Notes under the pieces: generated by a model
What the model saw: the letters and a program-made list of their open reading frames with translations, nothing else
What the model was told of the DNA's origin: nothing
Database searches by the model: none
Position numbers and translations under genes: made by a program
Source: Psychrobacter sp. AH5
GTDB lineage: Bacteria > Pseudomonadota > Gammaproteobacteria > Pseudomonadales > Moraxellaceae
DNA: 64,000 bases
Assembly (NCBI RefSeq): GCF_040371085.1
Contig: NZ_JAMBMT010000001.1
Location: forward strand, 682,001-746,000
Reading direction: 5' to 3'
Shown here: positions 34,190 through 42,544 of the stretch, in pieces
Position numbering within the stretch: position 1 is the stretch's first letter
Layout of the letters: each line of letters starts with the position of its first letter

Positions 34190-34380
34190 AGCTCCACCTA
34201 GCCTACGAGCTGAACAGGTATGGCCATCGTATCCTTTGGCTACCACCCTATAGCCCTGATCTTAATTCCATTAAAAAGAAATGGGCTCAGGCTAAGTTTC
34301 TACGCCAAGGGTGGATGGAGAATAATCTGCCTAAACTGTTTCATGATATAGGTTGTATCGATTTTATAAAGACTTAACTA
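34190..34380 (+). pseudogene. 3' fragment of an IS630-type transposase
   Basis: Encodes LAYELNRYGHRILWLPPYSP, then DLNSIKKKWAQAKFLRQGWM and KLFHDIGCIDFIKT. It is homologous to the C-terminus of the intact element at 32013-32573 (RHGHRLLFLPPYSPDLNPIEKKW), with E to K at the final acidic position. The right end (TTAACTATATA) also resembles that element's end. The 5' two thirds are missing. Confidence 0.85.
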
Positions 34381-34390
34381 TATAATAAAC

Positions 34391-34918
34391 TTATAAGTAT
34401 ACTGTGATTGTCTCAACTAACTGTTCTTGATACTCTTCAGAATAAGGTAGTAGATAATTTGTTCTAATAAATACACCTTCTACTATTTCATCTGGTTTAG
34501 ATAAACTAGATAACAAGTAATGAACATCGCCAGGTCCATAATAAAAACCAAAACCAAGCTTAGACTTTAGCAAATCAAGTCTACTACCTATCGTTAAAAC
34601 ATTAAATAATTTTCCTGAATATTTATTTGATACATGTATTGCAGTCAATATGGGGATATCTCCACTGAATTCTAAAACTACATTATCATCCCAATAGCAA
34701 TAAATGTCATTTATATAGAAACCGCCAATAGTTAACTCATTCCTACGAAATATAAACCAAAAATTATTGGTATAATCTGTCGAGCATTCCTCCTTAGTTT
34801 TTTTTAAAATATTTCTTGTATGCCTTTTAAAAAAATCAAAACTTATTCCTAACTCTATACCAGCAGCCATTGTAGCAGGAACAATATCTCCATCCATTAT
34901 TGGCTCTATGTTTGTCAT
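34391..34918 (-). CDS. Putative immunity protein of the adjacent toxin
   Basis: A 175-residue soluble acidic protein that I do not recognise. The ATG at 34918 overlaps the toxin stop codon as ATGA and is preferred to an in-frame start at 34930. It begins MTNIEPIMDGDIVPATMAAG; aromatic, strand-rich segments follow (FWFIFRRNELTIGGFYIND, IYCYWDDNVVLEFSGDI, FGFYYGPGDVHYLLSSL). Tight coupling, size and acidity match a cytoplasmic CdiI-type immunity protein, which would bind and block the toxin. Confidence 0.7.
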   Translation of the reverse strand: MTNIEPIMDGDIVPATMAAGIELGISFDFFKRHTRNILKKTKEECSTDYTNNFWFIFRRNELTIGGFYINDIYCYWDDNVVLEFSGDIPILTAIHVSNKYSGKLFNVLTIGSRLDLLKSKLGFGFYYGPGDVHYLLSSLSKPDEIVEGVFIRTNYLLPYSEEYQEQLVETITVYL

Positions 34919-35496
34919 TTTTTTACCCACTTATTGTTTTCTTTAATTATCACTTGACCCTGTGGATTCATGTAAATCTGATTTGGTGCAATTGTGCCTG
35001 TTTTAAAAGGTTTTTCTGGATTGATAATTCTAATTTGTGTTCCGTCGTTTTTCACAAGCTTATAATATTCTGAACTTTCATGCGTACCACCACCTGGATG
35101 GTACTCAACCTCTTTATAAACTTTATGACCTTTTATATCATAATAGGCACTTCTTCCAGAATGTTTTCCAATTTTGGGTTCTCTTATAATCAATGAAGCA
35201 CCATCCATCTCAAAACTCTGTCTAATTTTATTAATATCAGCACCCCAAATATTTGCAGGGTTTTTCTCAACTCCTCTTGGAATACCAGCTTTTCGAGCGA
35301 GTTCTTCTCGGAATTGTAGTCGGTCATTGTATATAAAATTAGGTCTAGTGTTTTGAGCAACATTTGTACTCGACGTAGCATATTTACCTGTAGTACTAAC
35401 AACCTTGTTAGCAGCCACAGCATATCCTAACCCGCCAGTACCAAGAATATCAGCTGCTAACTGTATATTTCTAGCACCTTGGTCTGTAAATCCCAT
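34915..35496 (-). CDS. Orphan toxin tip, probable nuclease-like CdiA-CT fragment
   Basis: A 193-residue fragment. Its start MGFTDQGARNIQLAADILGT plus GGLGYAVAANKVV is a pre-toxin linker. The tip holds YNDRLQFREELARKAGIPRG, HSGRSAYYDIKGHKVYKEVE and HPGGGTHESSEYYK, a His/Ser/Glu-rich core that could be a nuclease active site. It ends IIKENNKWVKK with TGA overlapping the immunity ATG. The upstream exoprotein is lost: a MITE-like element starts 12 bp before the ATG. The activity is not established. Confidence 0.7.
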   Translation of the reverse strand: MGFTDQGARNIQLAADILGTGGLGYAVAANKVVSTTGKYATSSTNVAQNTRPNFIYNDRLQFREELARKAGIPRGVEKNPANIWGADINKIRQSFEMDGASLIIREPKIGKHSGRSAYYDIKGHKVYKEVEYHPGGGTHESSEYYKLVKNDGTQIRIINPEKPFKTGTIAPNQIYMNPQGQVIIKENNKWVKK

Positions 35497-35507
35497 ACCT
35501 TTTAAAT

Positions 35508-35646
35508 TTTTGGTGGTGTGTCAAAAAGTATGCTGATTAAAACTTGAACAATTTTTGAAGCCTTTAAAGCCCTATAGAATCAGAGAACTTAGCATAGATT
35601 TCTTATTGACTTCTATCGCTAGCATACTTTTTAGAACACCACCAAA
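35508..35646. mobile_element. MITE-like element with 26-bp terminal inverted repeats
   Basis: About 139 bp. The left end TTTGGTGGTGTGTCAAAAAG then TATGCT is complementary to the right end AGCATACTTTTTAGAACACC then ACCAAA with two or three mismatches. It has no coding capacity. It sits exactly at the 5' edge of the toxin fragment, where it may mark a deletion or an insertion. Confidence 0.75.
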
Positions 35647-35651
35647 TTAAG

Positions 35652-35697
35652 AACCATTCATAGATTTGAACGAATAGTCTATGGATGGTTTTTTTAT
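35652..35697 (+). terminator. Hairpin with T run on the plus strand
   Basis: Stem AACCATTCATAGA / TCTATGGATGGTT followed by TTTTTTTATT. It is a strong rho-independent terminator by shape, although no plus-strand gene is visible just upstream. Confidence 0.6.
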
Positions 35698-35814
35698 TAC
35701 TTACTTGATATATACTAGCAAAAACTTAAATTTGATCATTTCCTGAATATCTTTTTAAATTCCTCAATGTTAAATCTGAGATATTGAAAGGTAGTTCCAA
35801 CTTTCAACAACCTT

Positions 35815-35858
35815 GGTCACAAAATGGTCACCATTTGGTCACCGAGCAGTTGGTCACC
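35815..35858. repeat. Four GGTCAC(C) direct repeats with helical spacing
   Basis: TGGTCAC occurs starting at 35814, 35825, 35836 and 35851, spacings 11, 11 and 15 bp, about 200 bp inside the right attachment site. The layout resembles arm-type sites for an integrase or excisionase, or iterons. Confidence 0.55.
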
Positions 35859-35993
35859 GATTTTCAAAAGATATCGCTTATGCGCAAAAACTTATCATCT
35901 ATGCATTGTTAAAGAGCAGACCGTTTGTTAAAGATGGATAGAGAGAAAGTATCTAGCCCCTATAAAGAAAGGGTTTAAGAGGAAATCTAAACA

Positions 35994-36025
35994 CAAAAAA
36001 ACCTCAAGCAAACTAATACTTGAGG
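35994..36025 (-). terminator. Terminator of the tRNA-Val/tRNA-Asp transcript
   Basis: Stem CCTCAAG / CTTGAGG with U run on the minus strand, 35 bp after tRNA-Asp. It is a near copy of 23869-23900 and was probably carried in by the island. Confidence 0.85.
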
Positions 36026-36049
36026 TTGAAACTTTTGTATTAAAACTAA

Positions 36050-36106
36050 GTTTTAAATATGGCGCAGCGGACGGGACTCGAACCCGCGACCCCCGGCGTG
36101 ACAGGC
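36050..36106 (-). repeat. Right attachment site within tRNA-Asp
   Basis: 57 bp identical to 23933-23989, covering the tRNA 3' end from the anticodon arm plus 10 bp downstream. Together the two copies define the island. Confidence 0.9.
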
Positions 36107-36136
36107 CGGTATTCTAACCAACTGAACTACCGCTGC
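36060..36136 (-). tRNA. tRNA-Asp (GTC)
   Basis: A 77-nt cloverleaf on the minus strand: acceptor GCAGCGG pairs with CCGCTGC, discriminator G and encoded CCA, anticodon loop CCTGTCACG giving GTC, T-arm GGTTCGAGTCC. It is intact despite being the island target, because the island supplies an identical 3' end. Confidence 0.97.
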
Positions 36137-36198
36137 TTAGGTCGTGCTAGCATTTTGTTTTTTCTTTTATAAGAAGATAAGACCCACTTGCTAATAAG

Positions 36199-36274
36199 TG
36201 GTGGGTGATGACGGATTCGAACCGCCGACATTCTGCGTGTAAGGCAGACGCTCTACCAACTGAGCTAATCACCC
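36199..36274 (-). tRNA. tRNA-Val (TAC)
   Basis: A 76-nt cloverleaf on the minus strand: GGGTGAT / ATCACCC acceptor, anticodon loop CTTACAC giving TAC, T-loop GGTTCGAATCC, encoded CCA. It lies 62 bp upstream of tRNA-Asp and is probably co-transcribed with it. Confidence 0.97.
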
Positions 36275-36428
36275 TGAGAACCGTTAAAAAATTGCATTGC
36301 AATTTTAGGTTCGCAAGAGAAATTCTTTAAATAGGATTTCTAAAAGTCATAAGATCCAAAGCTGTCACACTAAAGATAAATAACCTCTAACAACTCAGAA
36401 CCAATAAAGCCCCTTGCTGTGGGTGTGT

Positions 36429-36456
36429 ATTATATACAAATACTTAGGGCTGTCAA
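36429..36456 (-). promoter_or_regulatory. Consensus sigma-70 promoter of the tRNA unit
   Basis: On the minus strand the exact consensus TTGACA (36456-36451), a 16-bp spacer and the exact consensus TATAAT (36434-36429), about 150 bp upstream of tRNA-Val. Confidence 0.85.
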
Positions 36457-36678
36457 ATACTATTTTATAAATAACACAAATAAATAATGACTAGGGCTGA
36501 ACACTAGCGTAAATAAGTCCTTATGAGTAGCTAATATAACCAAAGAATATTTGATAAATTATAGTATAGCAGCTTACTATAGCGTTTATTTTATACTAGC
36601 TTAAAGCTTGTATACTAGCGTGAGTTAGAATCATTTATACCTATATAGTCTAAGATAAACCCTTTAACGGAGGCCGCT

Positions 36679-38313
36679 ATAGATCCTTTAGCTACAGAAC
36701 CAACTCTTGCGCCTTGGTCTTGGATCGACTTTGCCGGGCTGGGTCTAGTATTGCATGTATTGTTGATGGTGGTCATGACCTTACGCATCGTCACTGTACA
36801 GCGCAATATCGGCGTCTCTATTGCTTGGATTGCTATGCTCTATACGCTACCGTTAGTGGGGTTTATCGCTTATGTTTTATTAGGCGAACCGATGATTGGA
36901 CGGCGCTATCGCCAGCGTGTCGATCAAGCGCAGCTGTTGACCAATGATATAGCGGCTCGCGAGCGTTTGGTTTTTGATCAAGGCCAAGAGCTCTTAGATG
37001 ATCATTATCGCGGTGTTAGTCTTATTGGCACAAGAAAAACTGGCTTTGGCGTCTTTGCTGGCCACCAAATGCAGCTACTCACTACCCCCAAAACCATTTT
37101 TGAGCAGCTGATTACTGACATTCATAATGCTTCTTATAGTATTTATATGGAGTTTTATATTATCTATCCCAAAGGTCAAGTGCTTGAGGTGTTAGAGGCG
37201 CTGATGAGTGCAGCTAGGCGCGGAGTAGATTGTCATATATTAGCCGATAGCGTTGGTAGTTTAAGTTTTTTAAATCACCAATCCTATAGAGGGTTACAAG
37301 AAGCTGGGGTTTTTGTCCATCAGTCGCTGCCAGTTGGTTTATTTAAGACTTTATTTAAGCGCTCAGACTTGCGCAATCATCGCAAAATCATTGTCATCGA
37401 TGACTATATAGGCTATATCGGCAGTTTTAATTTGGTTGATCCTAATTTTTTTAAACAAGATAAAAATGTCGGTCAGTGGATCGATATGATGATTCGCAGT
37501 ACCAGCACCAAGCCGATTAGTATCGCGACTGCTATGACCAAAGTAGTGGTGACTGATATTGGTGCTGAGAGTCAAGACAATCTATATGAGCTTAATAAAC
37601 GGGTGAATAATTACACTCGTAAGCTCTATGTCATGCATCCGACTATCAACGATATCAATAGCCGCGTACAAGTGATTGACGCTAATGTCGATGAAGCGGT
37701 GCATACTGTGCAGCCCGCTCTCGGAACTAGCTCAATTGCTATCGCGCAGATGCCAGTGGTTGAGGACGTTATAGCCCAGCTTATTCCTTCAGCGCCGCAG
37801 CTGACTGGTCACGTTATTTATAATACCTTAGTGACCATCATTCACCGTGCTAATAAGCGTATTCAGATTACTACCCCCTATTTTGTACCGGACGAGGCGT
37901 TATCAGGAGCTTTAGCCACAGCGGCAAGGCGCGGCGTCGATGTGATTTTGATTATCCCCAAAAAGGTGGATTCTTTTTTGGTACAGCACGCTTCACAAGC
38001 TTATTATCAAGAGCTGTTAGAGGCAGGGGTGAAGATAGCTCGCTTTGAGGGCGGTTTATTGCATGCTAAAACCGTAGTTGTTGACGATGATTACTGTCTA
38101 TTTGGCACGGTAAATATTGATATGCGTAGCTTTTATCTTAATATGGAAGTGAGTTTAGCCATTTATACTCCAGAGATGGTGTCACAAGTTTTAAATTGTC
38201 AAAAAGCTTATTTAGAGAACTGCCGATATTTAGAATTAGGGTATTGGCAGCAGCGTCCTAGCTCTAAGCGTTTGTTCGATAATGTGATACGCTTATTTAG
38301 TCCGTTATTATAG
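36679..38313 (+). CDS. cls: Cardiolipin synthase, possible ATA start codon
   Basis: The two phospholipase-D motifs are HRKIIVIDDYIGYIGSFN and HAKTVVVDDDYCLFGTVNID, and the end LFSPLL is as in ClsA. It joins two phosphatidylglycerols into cardiolipin at the inner membrane. The first membrane segment WIDFAGLGLVLHVLLMVVMT starts upstream of the first conventional start (TTG at 36751). The frame is open back to ATA at 36679, which has ACGGAGG five bases ahead; no ATG, GTG or TTG fits better. I therefore extend the gene to 36679 (544 residues). The alternative TTG start would lose half of the first membrane span. Confidence 0.85.
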   Translation: MDPLATEPTLAPWSWIDFAGLGLVLHVLLMVVMTLRIVTVQRNIGVSIAWIAMLYTLPLVGFIAYVLLGEPMIGRRYRQRVDQAQLLTNDIAARERLVFDQGQELLDDHYRGVSLIGTRKTGFGVFAGHQMQLLTTPKTIFEQLITDIHNASYSIYMEFYIIYPKGQVLEVLEALMSAARRGVDCHILADSVGSLSFLNHQSYRGLQEAGVFVHQSLPVGLFKTLFKRSDLRNHRKIIVIDDYIGYIGSFNLVDPNFFKQDKNVGQWIDMMIRSTSTKPISIATAMTKVVVTDIGAESQDNLYELNKRVNNYTRKLYVMHPTINDINSRVQVIDANVDEAVHTVQPALGTSSIAIAQMPVVEDVIAQLIPSAPQLTGHVIYNTLVTIIHRANKRIQITTPYFVPDEALSGALATAARRGVDVILIIPKKVDSFLVQHASQAYYQELLEAGVKIARFEGGLLHAKTVVVDDDYCLFGTVNIDMRSFYLNMEVSLAIYTPEMVSQVLNCQKAYLENCRYLELGYWQQRPSSKRLFDNVIRLFSPLL

Positions 38314-38359
38314 AGTCTGCAATTATTAGAGCCTGTAACCCTTTAAAGGATTTTTAGCT

Positions 38360-39916
38360 ATGTCTGCCACCACAGATTCTTTTTTGACCAAAACGGCGCT
38401 TGATTATAGCGCCGAAGGCTACTGGCAAGACTTTTTGGCTAAGCGTCCTATCGCAGGCGGTATTGCTTATGAGCCGCAGCTGCGGTCGTGCGAGTTGGAC
38501 GAATCATTGGCTAGCTTACAGCGCCTAGATACGCTGCTATCGCAAATACGTCGAGACCTATTCAAAAAAGCTAACCAGAGTAACGTTGAGGTAAATGAAG
38601 CACAGCTCCTAGCAGATGAGCGTTTTCGACATTTATTATTATTTCTCGCTTTTTATGCCGGACGAGTGTTAGCGCCTCATTGGCAAAGCGTCCCGCATTG
38701 GTACAGTCAGTCGGAGCTACGTCGCCGCTATCCTGAGCTAAATTTGAGTGCAGATGATTTTTATCAAGAAATGGCGGTCCTTTATCGCAGTAGTGATCTA
38801 AGCGAAGACGAGGATAATAAGGGTAATAAGCTAACGACTGAGTTGTTTTTTGCCCTTGAACCGATTGGTTTGCGGCTATTTGGTAATGTGGACAGGCAGT
38901 TTGCCTCGGTGCAAGGCAACCAAGTCGCTAGTGGGCTGTATCAAGCGGTCAAAGAGCGTTTGCCTGATACTGTCAAGCCCAGACAAGCCAAAGAAGCGGA
39001 TAGCTCAGTCATAAAACCCTCTACTATTGAACAAAAACAACGGGCGAGTAAGGCAGCTAGCCTAGCAGTTGATAAGGATTTAGTGACAACCACTACTCAG
39101 CCTACCTTAATTAAAAATAATAACAGTGCAGTCGCAATCGGTACTTATAAAACTTCCACTGTCAAAAAAGATATTGCTAACGAAGCTAATAAGCCGCTGA
39201 TAAAGGAACAAGCAAAAGCGCCTAAGCAAGCTGAAAAAACAGCTCAACCCACCCCAGAGCTATTTACTAAGCTGTTAGCTGAGCTTATTGAGATTGAGAT
39301 GCCGCAAAACGCTGGGGCAGAGGAGTATCAGCAGGCTTGCAAAATTTTGGATCAATTTGAGCGCCATATCGCTCGGCAAGGCAAACCACGTACGCAAGTT
39401 GAGTTTTCTGAGACTCATCAAGCGGCTCGTCAGCAAGCCTTACGGTTATTGAGGGATGCTGCCAATAAAGGCAACACCTCAGCGATGCTGCGCTTAGCTA
39501 TGTATCAATTATTAGGCGAAGGACTAGCAGCTACTGATTTCAGTGCTATAAGCAACTCTACAACCAATAGTACGACCAATTCTGTAATCAGTGCTGAGGG
39601 TAATACACCTATGAAGCAAGCAGGATTGACATTGATAGAGCAAGCGGCTAATGCTCAAGACAGTCGGGCTCAGCGTCTTCTTAGTAGACTCTATTATCAA
39701 GGAGTTGGCGTTGAGCAAGATATGGATAAAGGTAAGTATTGGCTCGAGCAAGCGGCTGAGAATGGTCATCCTGAAGCCATAACTATCAACAAGCAATGGC
39801 AGCAAGCGCATTTATTGATAGAAACTCAAAAGCAAGAGCAGCATAGCTTTAAGCGTTATCAGTGGCTTATCGGTATCATCTCAATAGCCGCTATTTTGCT
39901 TATTATTTTTGTCTAA
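38360..39916 (+). CDS. Sel1-repeat protein with C-terminal membrane anchor
   Basis: A 518-residue protein. The N-terminal 200 residues are a helical domain I do not recognise (HLLLFLAFYAGRVLAPHW), followed by a low-complexity Lys/Ala/Thr linker. Sel1-like repeats appear at about 380-480 (AMLRLAMYQLLGEGLA, AQRLLSRLYYQGVGVEQDMD, KGKYWLEQAAENGHPEA). The last segment YQWLIGIISIAAILLIIFV is a single membrane span at the very C-terminus. Sel1 proteins scaffold protein complexes. It lies 46 bp after cls and is probably in the same transcript. Confidence 0.8.
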   Translation: MSATTDSFLTKTALDYSAEGYWQDFLAKRPIAGGIAYEPQLRSCELDESLASLQRLDTLLSQIRRDLFKKANQSNVEVNEAQLLADERFRHLLLFLAFYAGRVLAPHWQSVPHWYSQSELRRRYPELNLSADDFYQEMAVLYRSSDLSEDEDNKGNKLTTELFFALEPIGLRLFGNVDRQFASVQGNQVASGLYQAVKERLPDTVKPRQAKEADSSVIKPSTIEQKQRASKAASLAVDKDLVTTTTQPTLIKNNNSAVAIGTYKTSTVKKDIANEANKPLIKEQAKAPKQAEKTAQPTPELFTKLLAELIEIEMPQNAGAEEYQQACKILDQFERHIARQGKPRTQVEFSETHQAARQQALRLLRDAANKGNTSAMLRLAMYQLLGEGLAATDFSAISNSTTNSTTNSVISAEGNTPMKQAGLTLIEQAANAQDSRAQRLLSRLYYQGVGVEQDMDKGKYWLEQAAENGHPEAITINKQWQQAHLLIETQKQEQHSFKRYQWLIGIISIAAILLIIFV

Positions 39917-40059
39917 AGAGTAGCTGCTTTATTTAGTATTGTCTAAGCTCTGAGAATAAGTGTTTTTGGTTAATAATTATTAAACACCGCGCTATGATTT
40001 AGGCTAAAATTACCCCCTTTTTTAATCTCAATAATCCCTTGAATTGAACCTTTACCTTT

Positions 40060-41634
40060 ATGCTGCCACCTGAACCTCAAAATGATACTGCACCATTGCC
40101 CGCCGTGACGAAAACCTCTAAGTCAACGCTATTGTCGTCGCGTACTCCGCTGAGTCCGCCTTGGTATTACCGAGGCGCTATTGCTGTGCTCAAGCCTCTA
40201 TATCGCTTGCAGGTTTGGCAGCGCTCACATAAACGCGATAATTATCAAGAGGAAGTTGATCAGCGCTTTGGGAGACAGTACCCAGCACTGCCAAAATCAC
40301 AGGCTTTGGATCAACAAGTGCAAAAAGTCATTTGGTGCCACGCGGTGTCTTTGGGTGAGACTAATACTATCGCGCCTTTATTAGATGCTTTAATGGCGAA
40401 AGGCTACGCTATTTGGTTGACTAATACGACCCAAACTGGCTTTGCTCGCGCCACTATCCGTTTTGCTGATGATATTGCTCAAGGGCGCCTGAGTCATAGT
40501 TACGTACCGGTGGATAGCCCTAAAGTCATCGACAGTTTTTTAAATCACGTGCAGCCCATCGCCGCCTTATTTGTAGAGACGGAGCTATGGGCTACTATTT
40601 TGAGCACCTTGTCCGAGCGGCGCATTGCTAGTGTGTTGGTTAATGGCCGATTATCTGCCTCATCTTTTAACCGCTATCAAAAGATTGGTGCGGTAAGCGC
40701 AAGTATGATGCAAAATCTGACATTAATCATTGCTCAAGATAAAGAGTCGGCTAAGCGCTTTCGTCAGCTTGGGGCGCGTAGCTCTCAAATTCGTGTGGCC
40801 GGCTCGCTGAAATGGGTGATTAATACGCCGCAATTAAACTCTGTGGATAATAAGACCTCATCTGAGAGCGCTGAATCTGACCGCTCTGATGAGATATCGA
40901 ATCGACCGATATGGGTAGCCGCTAGTACTCATGATGGTGAAGAGAGCGTAGCATTAGCTTGGCAACAGCAGCTCTTGTCTAGCACTTTAGCTGACTCCAA
41001 ACTAGCTGAGACTTTATTAATTATTGTACCGCGCCATCCTGAGCGTTTCGATGAGATAGCTAATTTAGTTCAAGCGAGCGGACTTACGATGGCAAGACGT
41101 AGTTTGAACGAGCCTATCAGCGCACAAACTCAAGTTTATCTAGCCGATAGCATGGGCGAGTTAATGCGCTGGTATGAGTTAGCCGATGTGGCTTTAGTCG
41201 GTGGCTCTTTGGTCGATATCGGTGGCCATAATCCGGTAGAGCCTGCTAGTGTTGCCACGCCGATAGTGATGGGGCAGTACACTGAGTCTTGTCAAAGTGT
41301 GGTGGACAAATTGGCAGAAGCTGGCGCGCTTTATCAGCCTGATAATGAGTTTTATCAAGCCAGTAGCGATAACGCGCGCCTTGGCGTTTCATCAAAAAAT
41401 CCGACCTCAAAACATTCGACATTTACAAAACCGCCTTCAAAATCACAGATTATTACCGATAACGAGCTTATTTATCAGCAGCTAGCATTTTGGTTAAGTC
41501 ATCCAGCGGCGGCTAAGGCGGCAGGATTAGCCGGCGCAAAACTAACCGCTGAGCAGCAATTAGTACTGCCGCGTCAATTAACGATGATAGAAGAGGTGGT
41601 TGAGCAAGCTAGCAGTGGCGTGCTTTATGAATAG
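40060..41634 (+). CDS. waaA: 3-deoxy-D-manno-octulosonic acid (Kdo) transferase
   Basis: A 524-residue GT30 enzyme that attaches Kdo to lipid IVA on the cytoplasmic face. Family blocks are WCHAVSLGETNTIAPLLDAL with the catalytic Glu, YVPVDSP, ALFVETELWATIL, RVAGSLKWV and LVGGSLVDIGGHNPVEPA. Two Ser/Asn-rich insertions (about residues 265-285 and 445-475) make it about 100 residues longer than E. coli WaaA. Its last eight bases overlap rsmE, indicating translational coupling. Confidence 0.95.
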   Translation: MLPPEPQNDTAPLPAVTKTSKSTLLSSRTPLSPPWYYRGAIAVLKPLYRLQVWQRSHKRDNYQEEVDQRFGRQYPALPKSQALDQQVQKVIWCHAVSLGETNTIAPLLDALMAKGYAIWLTNTTQTGFARATIRFADDIAQGRLSHSYVPVDSPKVIDSFLNHVQPIAALFVETELWATILSTLSERRIASVLVNGRLSASSFNRYQKIGAVSASMMQNLTLIIAQDKESAKRFRQLGARSSQIRVAGSLKWVINTPQLNSVDNKTSSESAESDRSDEISNRPIWVAASTHDGEESVALAWQQQLLSSTLADSKLAETLLIIVPRHPERFDEIANLVQASGLTMARRSLNEPISAQTQVYLADSMGELMRWYELADVALVGGSLVDIGGHNPVEPASVATPIVMGQYTESCQSVVDKLAEAGALYQPDNEFYQASSDNARLGVSSKNPTSKHSTFTKPPSKSQIITDNELIYQQLAFWLSHPAAAKAAGLAGAKLTAEQQLVLPRQLTMIEEVVEQASSGVLYE

Positions 41635-42364
41635 TATTTTATTGCCCAAGGCTAGTTTCTCAGGCTCTTTGGCACAAGTGCAGTCGTCTGAGCAAATCAC
41701 TCACATTAATCAGGTATTAGGCTTGCAAGTAGGCGACAGCCTAAAAATCGGTCAAATAGGCGGCAAACTTGGTAGCGCCACTATTGATAAAATAACGCGT
41801 AATGCTATTGAACTACGTGAGGTGCAGCTAGATATTGACCCCCCAAGTAAGTTAAATCTTAGCGTGATATTAGCACTGCCGCGCCCCAAAGTGCTTCGCC
41901 GCTTAATCATGGATATGACTGCGCTTGGCGTAAGTGATATCGTGCTCATCAATAGCTACCGCACGCAAAAAAGCTATTGGCAAAGCCCGATGCTGGCGCG
42001 TCTTGACGAGTTCGTATTAGCCGGTTTGCAGCAAGGCGTCGATACTATCGCGCCCAATATCACGTTAGAAAAACGCTTTAAACCTTTCGTTGAGGATAAA
42101 CTAGCTAGTCTTCTAGCAGATAACCAGCAGGCTATCGTTGCCCATCCTTATAGCTCGTTATCTTTGTCAGCATATTTGACCCAAGCGGCGGTTGTGACAG
42201 GTTTACCGCAAGTGCTGTGTATTGGTAGCGAAGGCGGCTGGATTGATTATGAGATTGAGTTATTAGCGCAGCATGGCTGTCAAGCGGTCAATATAGGCCC
42301 AAGAATACTGCGCACAGAAGCGGCGGTCAATGCCATTATCGGACAATGGCTTTTGCATAATTAG
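41627..42364 (+). CDS. rsmE: 16S rRNA (uracil-1498-N3)-methyltransferase
   Basis: A 245-residue SPOUT enzyme. The knotted SAM-binding site is seen as CIGSEGGWIDYEIELL and NIGPRILRTEAAVNAII. The N-terminal PUA-like part has VGDSLKIGQIGGKLGSATI. It methylates U1498 of 16S rRNA. The ATG at 41627 overlapping the waaA stop is preferred; a TTG at 41600 lies inside waaA without support. Confidence 0.95.
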   Translation: MNSILLPKASFSGSLAQVQSSEQITHINQVLGLQVGDSLKIGQIGGKLGSATIDKITRNAIELREVQLDIDPPSKLNLSVILALPRPKVLRRLIMDMTALGVSDIVLINSYRTQKSYWQSPMLARLDEFVLAGLQQGVDTIAPNITLEKRFKPFVEDKLASLLADNQQAIVAHPYSSLSLSAYLTQAAVVTGLPQVLCIGSEGGWIDYEIELLAQHGCQAVNIGPRILRTEAAVNAIIGQWLLHN

Positions 42365-42434
42365 TCTAATCACAGCAGCGTAATAATAACCAGTCAATAG
42401 TAAAAGCTAGCACGAGGAATTGTATAAAGTTATT

Positions 42435-42453
42435 GATAATTACTCTCATTTCT
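42435..42453 (+). promoter_or_regulatory. Possible Fur box upstream of the iron transporter
   Basis: GATAATTACTCTCATTTCT matches the 19-bp Fur consensus at 12 positions, with a perfect first GATAAT hexamer. It lies 92 bp before the binding-protein gene. Weak by itself; the gene context makes it plausible. Confidence 0.35.
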
Positions 42454-42544
42454 ATTAGTATGTGTTTTTAGTTTCTAAGCGGTTTATCTACCCCTTAATC
42501 CCAACTATAACTTAATTATTTATTCCCTTATTTCGGAGAAAGCC

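Larger units (their letters stand above)
23933..36106. mobile_element. 12.1-kb genomic island integrated at tRNA-Asp, loaded with orphan toxin tips and immunity genes
   Basis: Bounded by the 57-bp direct repeat, with an intact tRNA at the right end and an orphan 3' fragment at the left. Nearly all recognisable cargo lies on the minus strand and consists of C-terminal fragments of CdiA/FhaB-like exoproteins, small lipoproteins or membrane peptides placed as immunity genes, three kinds of IS or IS remnant, and a MITE-like element. No integrase, excisionase, cdiB or cdiA N-terminus is present, so the island is a non-autonomous or decayed element. Parts, notably 30.8-31.6 kb, are much richer in AT than the flanking chromosome, supporting transfer. 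Confidence 0.8.
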
